A DNA stretch of 64,000 nt, taken from contig CBDAQR010000003.1 of NCBI GenBank assembly GCA_965199055.1, positions 124,001-188,000 of the forward strand, in the 5' to 3' direction. The DNA is from CBDAQR01 sp965199055. Its GTDB lineage: Bacteria > Pseudomonadota > Gammaproteobacteria > Pseudomonadales > Halieaceae. Under the pieces are notes generated by a model, which worked only from the letters and a program-made list of their open reading frames with translations, was not told the origin of the DNA and made no database searches. Positions 36,229-43,879 of this stretch are shown here, piece after piece. The translations under genes and the position numbers were made by a program. Every line of letters begins with the position of its first letter. Positions within the stretch are counted from its first letter, which is position 1.

Positions 36229-37659
36229 TCAGCGCCAATCCTCTTCCTCGTCCTCGGACTGCTCGTCGAGGTACTCCTCGTCATCGTCGTACCATTCGTC
36301 GTCTCGCCCGCGGCGAATCCACCACGCCGCCAGACCCAGCAACAGCAGCAGCGAAATACCCGCGGGCACTAGCCAGCCGGGGACGCCGGCACTCGGCTCC
36401 TGCGCAGGGATCAGGTCGGCAGGATCCACTTGCGGCGGCGGATCGGTCACATCGGTCAGAAAGGTGGTTTCCCTCTGAAAGCTGCGCCCATCAACATTAA
36501 CAACGATTTCGTAACGTCCCGCTTGCGCCAACATTGCCAGATCAGTACGAAACTCACCGTCGGCACCCACTTCAGCACCCTCGAGCACCAACTCCCACTG
36601 TGTATCGTCCGCGCGGTAGACCTTCACCGTGGCAGTCACCAATTCAAGTATTTGCGGATCGGTAATGACCTGGTCACCGTCAGTCAACTGCAGGCCAATC
36701 TGAGGCAGCTTGCCGCTGGGCAAGTTGGTGGGGGGACGATCCAGCACGATACCCAAGTGGGATAACACATTGACGCGAGTTCTGGAGCCGGGCGCGACGA
36801 CGCGCCACTCGCCCACCGCTGGTTCACTGACCGTAATCAGCTCAAACCGTTCGTGATGATACCAATTGGTGCCCGGCGCCAAATCCTGTCGATCAAAACG
36901 ACTACCGTCCGGTCGTACCAGACTCACCGCATCTGTCGCTGCATCCGGAAACACCAAAACGGTGAACTCATCAACGCTGTCGTCGATAAGAAACTCCCCG
37001 CCCAGCAGCGGAACCTGTTCTGTCGGAGCCGCTATATCGAGCGCCTGCAGGAATACCGCAGAGAGCTCTTCGGCCGACTGCGCTCGCTCAGCCAAACCTC
37101 CAGTGGCCTGCGCCAGGGCCTGCAGAAATTCCCAATCGGCGTTGTCGGAGAGCGCAATGGTATGTACCTCTACGCCCCACTCTCTAAGTGCAGGAGCGAC
37201 TTTGTTAAGCAGGTCGCGCGCTGCCCTGCGGTTATCGCTGTCATCACCGGATACCTCAACCTTGCCATCGGTTAATACAATCAAGCTGGTGCGATACTGG
37301 TAACCGAGCCGCTCAATATCGAACGTCGCTAGCTCCATCGCATCGGGAATATTGGTGAGCAGCCCGTGGTTGCTGATCGCGTTTACCGCAGCAACCGCAC
37401 TCTCCCGCCATGCGTCATCCACATCGCCATGAGCGACGACCATATTGACCCACTGACCAAAGGTCCATACGCCGGCGCGAGACCCTTCCGGTAATAACTG
37501 CACCATGAGCTCCAGTGCCGGCTCGCGCAGATTCTGCGGATCGGAATCGCGCATGCTTCCAGACACGTCAATCAGCAGGCGTACATCCGGCAGAGGCTCT
37601 TGCGCGGGAGCCAGCGAGCTGCTGCAACACAGTACTATCAGCAGCAGAAGCTTCTTCAC
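36229..37659 (-). CDS. Secreted/membrane VWA domain protein with acidic cytoplasmic tail
   Basis: 476 aa. Signal peptide (MKKLLLLIVLCCSSSLAPAQ); VWA domain from residue 25 with a full MIDAS DVSGSMRDSDP, T in TNIPDA and D in VLTDGKVEVSGDD. A middle beta-rich region (about 230-420) resembles extracellular sandwich domains. One membrane helix (about 430-450, WLVPAGISLLLLLGLAAWW) precedes a short very acidic tail (EWYDDDEEYLDEQSEDEEEDWR). It is in the same orientation as MoxR/CoxE and 71 bases upstream of moxR. Resembles a periplasmic sensor/adhesin-like partner; function unknown. Confidence 0.8.
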   Translation of the reverse strand: MKKLLLLIVLCCSSSLAPAQEPLPDVRLLIDVSGSMRDSDPQNLREPALELMVQLLPEGSRAGVWTFGQWVNMVVAHGDVDDAWRESAVAAVNAISNHGLLTNIPDAMELATFDIERLGYQYRTSLIVLTDGKVEVSGDDSDNRRAARDLLNKVAPALREWGVEVHTIALSDNADWEFLQALAQATGGLAERAQSAEELSAVFLQALDIAAPTEQVPLLGGEFLIDDSVDEFTVLVFPDAATDAVSLVRPDGSRFDRQDLAPGTNWYHHERFELITVSEPAVGEWRVVAPGSRTRVNVLSHLGIVLDRPPTNLPSGKLPQIGLQLTDGDQVITDPQILELVTATVKVYRADDTQWELVLEGAEVGADGEFRTDLAMLAQAGRYEIVVNVDGRSFQRETTFLTDVTDPPPQVDPADLIPAQEPSAGVPGWLVPAGISLLLLLGLAAWWIRRGRDDEWYDDDEEYLDEQSEDEEEDWR

Positions 37660-38015
37660 GCGGCTTCTCCTTTGCCCAGCACTGGCTGCAGAACCTTACG
37701 CGCCGCCAGCACCACGAGCGCAACGACTACGCCCATTGCCGCGCCTGCCGCCAACGAACGAAATGCCGGGGCGGCAGCTTCCATACCGTCAGTGAGCAGC
37801 GTAAATGCTGCGACGAATATCGCCGGCGCCCAGGTTTCGCCGGAAGCATCGGGTAATGCGGGTGCCAGCGCCAAGCCTGCCAGCAACAGAAGCAATACGC
37901 AGCGCGCGGTAAACCCGATCGCGGCCCTAAGCCAGTGATTCAATACCAGCAGGGCGCCTACGGTGGCGAAGCCGTAGATCAGCCAGGCGGTTATATAAGA
38001 GTCTTCGCTCAGCAA
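37656..38015 (-). CDS. Small membrane protein upstream of VWA gene
   Basis: 119 aa with four predicted membrane helices (about 10-30, 33-52, 60-77, 85-107). Overlaps the VWA gene by four bases (ATGA), so the two are translated together and may form a unit. A short amphipathic tail (RKVLQPVLGKGEAA) follows the last helix. No family recognised. Confidence 0.7.
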   Translation of the reverse strand: MLSEDSYITAWLIYGFATVGALLVLNHWLRAAIGFTARCVLLLLLAGLALAPALPDASGETWAPAIFVAAFTLLTDGMEAAAPAFRSLAAGAAMGVVVALVVLAARKVLQPVLGKGEAA

Positions 38016-38019
38016 TGCT

Positions 38020-38463
38020 CTACTCTACCCAACGGATAATATGTTCATCGTACCCATCCGGGTGCACAAATTCATCTGAAATCGCCTGGCCGCGAATGGA
38101 AATGCCGGCCTCGTGAACGGTGTTTGAGTCACCACTGACGAGCGGATGCCACTCGTATAAGGGTTTGCCCTCCGCCAACAGCCGGTAGGCACAGGTGGGG
38201 GGAAGCCACTGGTACTGCGAAGACTCGGCATCGAGGGCTATGCAGTGTGGCACCAATTCACTGCGCCGCGCATAATCAGTGCAGCGGCAATCATCCTCAT
38301 TCAGGTAGCGACAACGCACCGAGGTATAGAAGATCTCACCGCTGTCCTCGTCTTCCAGCTTGTGCAAGCAGCAGCGCGCACAGCCGTCGCAAAGCGACTC
38401 CCACTCAGACTCGTTCATCTGCTCCAGTGATTTGGTTTCCCAGAAGCGTGCGGCTTTGCTCAT
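38020..38463 (-). CDS. ycgN: YcgN-family cysteine-cluster protein
   Basis: 147 aa of the UPF0260/YcgN group. Conserved cysteines: CDGCARCCLHKLED near residue 25, then CRYLNEDDCRCTDYARRSELVPHC near 52-75, and CAYRLLAEGKPLYEWHPLVSGD near 92. This is a CxxCxxCC-type putative metal-binding (Zn/Fe-S) protein of unknown function. Located 2 bases after ycgL in the same orientation; the ycgL-ycgN-rnd linkage is common. Confidence 0.92.
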   Translation of the reverse strand: MSKAARFWETKSLEQMNESEWESLCDGCARCCLHKLEDEDSGEIFYTSVRCRYLNEDDCRCTDYARRSELVPHCIALDAESSQYQWLPPTCAYRLLAEGKPLYEWHPLVSGDSNTVHEAGISIRGQAISDEFVHPDGYDEHIIRWVE

Positions 38464-38465
38464 GC

Positions 38466-38723
38466 TTACTGACTGCGCCGAAGCAGATCCTCGGGCCCCG
38501 GGGGCATCTGCAGGTAATAGCCTTCCGCGTCGATTTTGGCAGCGACCTCGGCGGCATCAACTCTTGCCAGCTCACGCTTTCCGTCGAGATTCACCATGAG
38601 CACGGGCTCCGGTTCACCAAACATGTTGAGCAGCGCAGCGGGAACTTGCTCCAGCCCCTGTGCTTTTGCCACGTAGAGATACATTTCCGCACGCCGCGGA
38701 CTCCGGTACACCTGGCACAACAT
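38466..38723 (-). CDS. ycgL: YcgL domain-containing protein
   Basis: 85 aa, family-typical: LCQVYRSPRRAEMYLYVAK at the start, then VPAALLNMFGEPEPVLMVNLDGKRELARVD and a C-terminal YYLQMPPGPEDLL. Structure known from E. coli, function not. Its ATG shares one base with the rnd TGA (TGATG), indicating coupling to rnd, a linkage conserved in many gammaproteobacteria. Confidence 0.93.
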   Translation of the reverse strand: MLCQVYRSPRRAEMYLYVAKAQGLEQVPAALLNMFGEPEPVLMVNLDGKRELARVDAAEVAAKIDAEGYYLQMPPGPEDLLRRSQ

Positions 38724-39844
38724 CAGCCCGCGCCCTCCTGACTTAACAAGGGCTGTACAACTCGCTCAGCGCGCCAGCCACCCCAGTGAGGAGGTGCGAC
38801 GACAGCATCTGATGCCTGCTGGGTTCGGAGCAGCAACTCATAGTCTTTGGAGGGCAATAATATTTCAGGTTCGACGCCCAGCTGTTGAGCGATTTCTGCG
38901 CCACGTTGGCGCAACTGCTTAAGCTCAGCGCGTTGAGCCGCATCCAAAGGACGCGGCATCAGCGGCGGCAGTGCATCCTCAGGCAGTGATAGCGCTTCAT
39001 CGACCAGGTCCAGAAGCGCCTCTCCCTGCTTACGCACCACCGCTGGCGGCAAATCGGCGATTTGACGCAGCTCCGATAGATTGGCGGGTAACTTGCGGGC
39101 GATCTCGAGGCAGACGGGGTCTTTGAGAATCCAACCCCGGGGCTTATCAATTTTGCGCGCCCGCGCTTCCCGCCAATCGCACAAGGAGCGCAAAACCCCG
39201 AGCTGCTGACGAGGTAGCTGCCAGGCCGATTTTACGCGTAGGTAAAACGACGCCCCCGAAGATGCTGCGTTAGCGGTGGCATGCGCTCCTTCTTCCAGCA
39301 CCCACTCCAGCTTGCCCTCATCACGCAAGCCATCATAAAGCGTTCGGTATACCTCAAGCAGCGGCACGACATCGGCTGCGGCGTAGTTAAGCTGGCTGGC
39401 ACTGAGTGGCCGCGCCAACCAGTCGGACCGAGTTTCGTCTTTCTCAATCACCTGCCCGCTGATTTCCTCCACCAGGGCCCGATAGCCAAGGCCAAATCCC
39501 CTGCCAAGAAACGCGGCGGCTTTCTGAGTATCGAAGAGAGGAACCGGCTGCTGGCCAAGGTAATGAGCAAAGACTTCGAGATCCTCGCTGGCTGAGTGAA
39601 GCACTTTGAGTACGGAGGTATCCGCCAATAACTCCCTCAAAGGCTGCACATCGTTAACAAGCACAGTATCAACCAACCAGGCAGTATCCGGCTGTGCAGA
39701 GAAACATAGCTGTATCAGCCCAGGATGGGGGTAGAAGGTTTCCCGGCGCATGAACTCCGTGTCTACCGCCACCGCTTCGGAGCCTGCTTGGCTCTTGACC
39801 AGGTTTGCAAGGGATTCATTGTCTTCGATGAGTATCTGCTGCAC
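38723..39844 (-). CDS. rnd: Ribonuclease D
   Basis: 3'-5' exoribonuclease of tRNA and other stable RNA maturation. 373 aa: DEDD nuclease domain with AVDTEFMRRETFYP near residue 26, LHSASEDLEVF near 83, and NYAAADVVPLLEVY near 148. Two HRDC-type helical regions follow (LCDWREARARKIDKPRGWIL near 218). Start is GTG at 39844. Three bases separate it from the recR stop. Confidence 0.95.
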   Translation of the reverse strand: MQQILIEDNESLANLVKSQAGSEAVAVDTEFMRRETFYPHPGLIQLCFSAQPDTAWLVDTVLVNDVQPLRELLADTSVLKVLHSASEDLEVFAHYLGQQPVPLFDTQKAAAFLGRGFGLGYRALVEEISGQVIEKDETRSDWLARPLSASQLNYAAADVVPLLEVYRTLYDGLRDEGKLEWVLEEGAHATANAASSGASFYLRVKSAWQLPRQQLGVLRSLCDWREARARKIDKPRGWILKDPVCLEIARKLPANLSELRQIADLPPAVVRKQGEALLDLVDEALSLPEDALPPLMPRPLDAAQRAELKQLRQRGAEIAQQLGVEPEILLPSKDYELLLRTQQASDAVVAPPHWGGWRAERVVQPLLSQEGAG

Positions 39845-39847
39845 GCC

Positions 39848-40447
39848 TTACTCCAACTCACGGCGGCCGGACAGCGCGTGCGCGAGGGTCGATCCATCGA
39901 CATACTCCAGCTCTCCGCCGAGAGGCACACCATGAGCAATCCGGCTGACTTTCACGGGCGCGGTGCGAACCATTTCGGTCAGGTAATAGGCCGTAGCCTC
40001 GCCCTCTACCGTGGGGTTGGTCGCGAGTATCAGCTCGTCGATACCACCCTGTTCAATCCGCTGCTTGAGAATATCGAGACCGATATCCTCGGGGCCGATG
40101 CCGTCTATCGGCGACAAATGCCCCATCAAAACAAAGTACAGCCCGCGATAGCTGCCACTTTGCTCTATCGCGACAACATCAACGGGGGATTCAACCACGC
40201 AAACTATACTGGCATCACGCCGAGCATCTGCACAGATAACGCATAGATCTTCCTCGCTGAAGTTACGGCAGCTCGAGCAGTGTCGCACGCCTTCCATAGC
40301 CGCCTGCAACGCTTCCGCCAAATTCAGGCCCGCCTCGCGCTCGCGTTCGAGTAAGTGCAAGGCCATGCGCTGGGCGGTTTTTCGACCCACGCCTGGGAGA
40401 CACCGAAGTCCCTCGACCAACTCTTCAATCAGCGGACTAAAGCTCAC
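39848..40447 (-). CDS. recR: Recombination protein RecR
   Basis: 199 aa: N-terminal HhH (GLRCLPGVGRKTAQRMALHLL), a four-Cys zinc finger (CSSCRNFSEEDLCVIC near 58-73), and a Toprim domain (VVESPVDVVAIEQSG to LATNPTVEGEATAYYL). GTG start at 40447. Acts with RecF/RecO loading RecA on gaps. Follows ybaB by 9 bases in the conserved dnaX-ybaB-recR order. Confidence 0.97.
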   Translation of the reverse strand: MSFSPLIEELVEGLRCLPGVGRKTAQRMALHLLEREREAGLNLAEALQAAMEGVRHCSSCRNFSEEDLCVICADARRDASIVCVVESPVDVVAIEQSGSYRGLYFVLMGHLSPIDGIGPEDIGLDILKQRIEQGGIDELILATNPTVEGEATAYYLTEMVRTAPVKVSRIAHGVPLGGELEYVDGSTLAHALSGRRELE

Positions 40448-40456
40448 TCATCAGCC

Positions 40457-40765
40457 CTAAAATGGCATTTTGAAACCCGGCGGCAGCATGCTGCCCAGGG
40501 CCTCAGAATTATTGGCCTCAACCTTCTTTACGGCGTCATTGACCGCCGCAGCTAGCAAGTCCTCCAGCACGTCTTTATCTTCACCGATTACCATGTCATC
40601 GATGCTGACGCGTCGCACATCATAGCGGCCGGTCATAACCACCTTAACCATTCCTGCGCCGGCCTGGCCTTCAACCTCGGTGTTCGCGGCTTCCTGCTGC
40701 GCCTGCTGCATTTTTTCCTGCATTTGCTGGGCCTGCTTCATCAGGTCCCCAAGACTACCCTTCAC
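40457..40765 (-). CDS. YbaB/EbfC nucleoid-associated protein
   Basis: 102 aa. GDLMKQAQQMQEKMQQAQ helix, then GQAGAGMVKVVMTGRYDVRRVSID and a C-terminal LPPGFKMPF, all typical. Dimeric DNA-binding protein. GTG start at 40765 preceded by GAGGTGAATC. Sits between dnaX (8-base gap) and recR. Confidence 0.95.
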   Translation of the reverse strand: MKGSLGDLMKQAQQMQEKMQQAQQEAANTEVEGQAGAGMVKVVMTGRYDVRRVSIDDMVIGEDKDVLEDLLAAAVNDAVKKVEANNSEALGSMLPPGFKMPF

Positions 40766-40773
40766 GATTCACC

Positions 40774-42462
40774 TCAATGTTTGATCGGAGTAATAGATTC
40801 CGCATCGAGGGCTCCCTCGAAACGATCAATGAGTAACTGGACTTTCGGATCGGCTTCGATCGCTTCAACCGCCTTAGCCTGGCGTTCATCCAGCAGCCGC
40901 TGTGCGCGGGCTGCAGGCGTTTCATAGCGCGGCAAACCCACCTCGATACTCACCCGAACCTCGCGCTGCAAATGTGCTCCCAGGGCCTGCGCAATACGCC
41001 CCTCATGGGCATCGTTATACAGCGATGCATTCGCTTCATCCAACACCAGAAAAGCGGTATCGCCGTCGACCTGGCGCAGCTCACAATGAGACGCAACATT
41101 ATAAAGAATACCGCCTAGATCGAGCGCCTCAAGCAACTCTGCCCAGCGGCCAGGCTGGAACACATCTGCATCAGCTGACGTGTTAACGGGAGCTGCTTCG
41201 GGGCTGGCTTCAACAGGCTCGGGCTTGCTGGGCTCTACTGGCTCTACTGGCTCTACTGGCTCTACTGGCGTAGCTTCAGCGGCGCGCACGGGCGCCGGTT
41301 CAGGCTTTTTTACGGATGCGGCGGCCTCCGCCGCGGGTTCTGCAAACTCCGGCGCCGGCTCCGTGTCACCAATTGCGACTACGGGGCGGAATGCGATCAT
41401 GCGCAACAAAGCCATTTCAAATCCGCTACGCGCATCGGGCGCAAGACCGAGATCGCGCCTGCCGGTTATCGCCAACTGATAGTAAAGCTGCGCATCCTCT
41501 GCAGTCATACTGGAAGCTAATGCGCTCACATGCTCTGCATCGCCGCAGCTGTTATCCACCGAATCCGGCACAGCCTGAGCGATGGCGATTCTATGCAGCA
41601 GGGAAGCCAATTCCTGCAAACTGCCGCCATAGTCAGGAGCGTGTTCCGACATAGCCTCTACAGCAGCCAATGCAGCGGCGGCATCCTGATCGACTACCGC
41701 GCGCGCCAATTGATAAACAAAAGACAGATCAACGGTGCCCAGCATGGTCCGCACATCGGATTCATTGAGTTCACCGGAGCCAAAGGCAATAGCCTGATCG
41801 GTTAGGCTTAGCGCATCGCGCATACTGCCATTGGCCGCCCTGCCTAGCAGCCACAATGCGGGCTCCTCGAAGCTGACCATTTCCTGCTGGAGAATATTTT
41901 GTAGGTAACCCACGATCAGCTCGGCAGACATATTCTTCAGATTAAACTGCAGGCATCGAGAGAGAACAGTCGCTGGCAGTTTCTGGGGATCCGTCGTCGC
42001 CAGCAGAAACTTCACGTGAGGCGGCGGCTCCTCCAGCGTCTTCAGCAGCGCATTAAAGCTGCTGGTAGAGAGCATGTGCACTTCGTCGATGAGGTACACC
42101 TTATAGCGGCTGCGCGTCGGCGCATACTGCACGTTTTCGAGAAGCTCACGGGTATCTTCTACCTTGGTCCGCGATGCCGCATCAACCTCAATCAGGTCGA
42201 CACTGCGTCCCTCGGCAATCTCCAGGCACGAAGAACACTCGCCACAGGGTTCCGAACTGACGCCAACCTCGCAATTCAGGCATTTAGCGAGTATGCGCGC
42301 GACAGTGGTTTTCCCTACTCCCCGGGTACCGGTGAAGAGGTATGCATGGTGCAAGCGATCATGGTCCAGCGCATTGATTAGCGCCTGCAGCACATGCTCC
42401 TGGCCGACCATTTCCCGGAAAATCCGTGGCCGCCATTTACGCGCTAGAACCTGGTGAGACAT
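40774..42462 (-). CDS. dnaX: DNA polymerase III subunits gamma and tau
   Basis: Clamp-loader ATPase. 562-aa tau: Walker A FTGTRGVGKTTVARIL near 42-57, zinc cysteines CLNCEV...CGECSSC near 61-81, DEVHMLSTSSFNALLKTLEEPP near 125-147, and sensor 2 region. Domain III runs to about 370. A Pro/Glu-rich linker including a (PVE)4 repeat, and a C-terminal domain that would bind DnaE, follow. A slippery A-AAA-AAG at codons 384-386 would give a 387-aa gamma ending Lys-Lys-Ala. Starts at ATG 42462. Confidence 0.96.
   Translation of the reverse strand: MSHQVLARKWRPRIFREMVGQEHVLQALINALDHDRLHHAYLFTGTRGVGKTTVARILAKCLNCEVGVSSEPCGECSSCLEIAEGRSVDLIEVDAASRTKVEDTRELLENVQYAPTRSRYKVYLIDEVHMLSTSSFNALLKTLEEPPPHVKFLLATTDPQKLPATVLSRCLQFNLKNMSAELIVGYLQNILQQEMVSFEEPALWLLGRAANGSMRDALSLTDQAIAFGSGELNESDVRTMLGTVDLSFVYQLARAVVDQDAAAALAAVEAMSEHAPDYGGSLQELASLLHRIAIAQAVPDSVDNSCGDAEHVSALASSMTAEDAQLYYQLAITGRRDLGLAPDARSGFEMALLRMIAFRPVVAIGDTEPAPEFAEPAAEAAASVKKPEPAPVRAAEATPVEPVEPVEPVEPSKPEPVEASPEAAPVNTSADADVFQPGRWAELLEALDLGGILYNVASHCELRQVDGDTAFLVLDEANASLYNDAHEGRIAQALGAHLQREVRVSIEVGLPRYETPAARAQRLLDERQAKAVEAIEADPKVQLLIDRFEGALDAESITPIKH
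41233..41268 (-). repeat. Four tandem 9-base repeats in dnaX linker
   Basis: The unit CTCTACTGG (plus strand) occurs four times exactly in a row and encodes Pro-Val-Glu four times in the tau-specific linker, just downstream of the frameshift site. It only affects tau. Perfect DNA identity indicates recent slippage expansion; copy number may vary between strains. Confidence 0.95.
41281..41329 (-). promoter_or_regulatory. Programmed -1 frameshift signal in dnaX (gamma synthesis)
   Basis: Reading on the minus strand, an SD-like GGAGG (41329-41325) precedes the heptamer A AAA AAG (41311-41305), set in frame as GTA AAA AAG. After a -1 slip the next codons are GCC TGA, stopping at 41302-41300. A GGCGCC / GGCGCG-type hairpin (arms 41281-41285 and 41293-41297) follows immediately. 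SD, heptamer, immediate stop and stem-loop reproduce the E. coli dnaX layout, including the heptamer itself. Confidence 0.88.
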
Positions 42463-42526
42463 GAACGTGATCTTGATAAGTCAACGGAAGAGCTAGCATA
42501 CACCAACCGCCCTTCCTGCAAAATGG

Positions 42527-42637
42527 AGGCGGCCCAAACAGCCACACTCCGGCACACGAGTCGATAACTACCGTTGCTCCCTTCCGGGCCTGGCGGGGTT
42601 CACTATCTATCGTTGCGGAGGGACCGTAAGGGCCGCC
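42527..42637 (-). ncRNA. ffs: 4.5S signal recognition particle RNA
   Basis: About 111 bases folding as one long hairpin: the 5' GGCGGCC at 42637 pairs with the 3' GGCCGCC near 42528. The conserved apical part reads GGCCCGGAAGGGAGCAACGG (tetraloop GGAA and asymmetric AGCA loop), followed by GTGTGCCGGAGTGTGG. These match the Ffh-binding domain of bacterial SRP RNA. It lies between tRNA-Ser and dnaX, 21 bases after the tRNA, so it is probably processed from one transcript. End positions are good to a few bases. Confidence 0.93.
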
Positions 42638-42658
42638 ACAAACCGTCGACAAATTGTA

Positions 42659-42746
42659 TGGCGGAGAGGGAGGGATTCGAACCCTCGATACGTTTCCGTA
42701 TACACACTTTCCAGGCGTGCTCCTTCGACCACTCGGACACCTCTCC
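42659..42746 (-). tRNA. tRNA-Ser (anticodon GGA)
   Basis: 88 bases including an encoded CCA. Acceptor GGAGAGG pairs with CCTCTCC, discriminator G. Anticodon loop CTGGAAA gives GGA. A long variable arm (TGTGTATACGGAAACGTAT) marks a class II tRNA, and the T arm GGGTTCGAATCCC is standard. Transcribed toward ffs and dnaX. Confidence 0.97.
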
Positions 42747-42759
42747 TGCGAGGGCGCGC

Positions 42760-42765
42760 ATCATA
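42760..42765 (-). promoter_or_regulatory. Probable -10 of the tRNA-Ser / ffs transcript
   Basis: On the minus strand TATGAT at 42765-42760 is followed by GCGCGCCCTC, a GC-rich discriminator as seen at stringently controlled stable-RNA promoters, about 14 bases before the tRNA 5' end. No convincing -35 is visible at 17-base spacing. Confidence 0.45.
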
Positions 42766-42864
42766 CCATAAATGTGCCTGGTTGCTAGTGCTGATGGCGT
42801 CTACAGCCATGCAACTGACGCCCGTGGCCATGTGGATTTGGGGCCGGCTGAATTGTAATTAGCC

Positions 42865-42880
42865 CATGCGAAATCGCATG
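42865..42880. repeat. Perfect 6-bp inverted repeat upstream of small ORF
   Basis: CATGCG-AAAT-CGCATG lies 13 bases before the ATG at 42894. It could be an operator or leader hairpin of the small gene; there is no T run. Confidence 0.4.
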
Positions 42881-42893
42881 AGGGTCAGGGACA

Positions 42894-43079
42894 ATGAACA
42901 GGAGTAAAAAGGACATGCAAGCCATCAACTACGAGCATCCACAGGCGGAGCGACACAGCCTGAAACAGAAGCTGGTTGCCGCAGTCGCCAATGGCGACGA
43001 CACCGCCGCAGATGAACTGCGCCTGCTACTTAAGATGAAAGCTCGCGAGCGCCTGCCGGGGAGTCAGGAGAAGAGTTAA
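42894..43079 (+). CDS. Small basic protein of unknown function
   Basis: 61 aa from ATG 42894, or 54 from ATG 42915, which has AGGAG 10 bases upstream. Sequence is helical and charged: HSLKQKLVAAVANGDDTAADELRLLLKMKARERL. It converges on queF with a 2-base gap. No homologous family recognised; coding is supported by the uninterrupted frame, helix pattern and tight fit between neighbours. Confidence 0.55.
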   Translation: MNRSKKDMQAINYEHPQAERHSLKQKLVAAVANGDDTAADELRLLLKMKARERLPGSQEKS

Positions 43080-43081
43080 TA

Positions 43082-43879
43082 CTACTGGCGACCGGTTCGC
43101 AGGTACGGGGCCGGTTTCGCTTCACTACACCGCCAGGGATTGATATCCAGCCCCCCGCGGCGGGTGTACAACGCCTGCACCGACAGATACTCGGGCTCCA
43201 GCACAGCCTGCAAATCTGCATACACTCTCTCTGCACACTGCTCGTGAAATTCCTGGTGATTGGAAAAGCTCAGGATATACGCGAGCAGGCTCGCGTTTTC
43301 CGGTAGCTGCCCCTCTATCTCGATCAGCAGGGTTGCCCAATCGGGTTGCGCGGTCACGGGGCACAAAGAGCGCAGACTATGACTAAACAGCTGCGCCCTA
43401 CCCGAATCATTGGCAACTTGCAGAACCGATCGCGAGGGCGCTGCGGGAACCGCTGCCGGCCTCACCTCATCAATGCAGTGCCCAGGCAGCTCACTAATGG
43501 CCAGAGTTGAGTCCGCCAACGTCAGCACCTCTACACCCACCGGAGCGCCGGCTCGAGCGGTCAAATCTGCGCTGATGCGATCGGCCACCTCACGCTGATT
43601 GCCGAAGTGTTCATTGTTCAGAGAATTCAGGTATAGCTTAAGGGACTTGGATTCGATGATGTGGGAGCTATCACAGGGCAGCGTGAGTCGCACCACCGCC
43701 GTTCGCACAGCATCAGCCTGCCGCCAGGAGAGCTCCCAACCATGCCAGACGTCTGCGCCGAAAAACGGCAGCGACTCACCTATTCCCAAGGATTCCCTGG
43801 CGATACTGCGAGGGATCGCTTCGAGCACATCAGGCGCGTAGTGTTGAGGTACAGCAACCTGGCTGCCCAGCGCTTTCAT
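43082..43879 (-). CDS. queF: NADPH-dependent 7-cyano-7-deazaguanine reductase QueF
   Basis: Converts preQ0 to preQ1 in queuosine synthesis. 265 aa, the long YqfD/E. coli type with two tunnelling-fold halves. The QueF motif (here LTLPCDSSHIIESKSLKLYLNSLNNE, near residue 70-92) and the catalytic block CPVTAQPDWATLLIEIEG near 187-205 are present, plus HQEFHEQCAERV near 220. Overlaps the ABC permease gene by four bases. In Pseudomonas, queF also lies near an ABC-2 exporter, as I recall. Confidence 0.95.
   Translation of the reverse strand: MKALGSQVAVPQHYAPDVLEAIPRSIARESLGIGESLPFFGADVWHGWELSWRQADAVRTAVVRLTLPCDSSHIIESKSLKLYLNSLNNEHFGNQREVADRISADLTARAGAPVGVEVLTLADSTLAISELPGHCIDEVRPAAVPAAPSRSVLQVANDSGRAQLFSHSLRSLCPVTAQPDWATLLIEIEGQLPENASLLAYILSFSNHQEFHEQCAERVYADLQAVLEPEYLSVQALYTRRGGLDINPWRCSEAKPAPYLRTGRQ

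Noticed and set aside
35357..36478. 373-aa plus-strand frame
   Set aside because: Spans the moxR gene antisense and the VWA gene end; low-complexity serine run and no start context.
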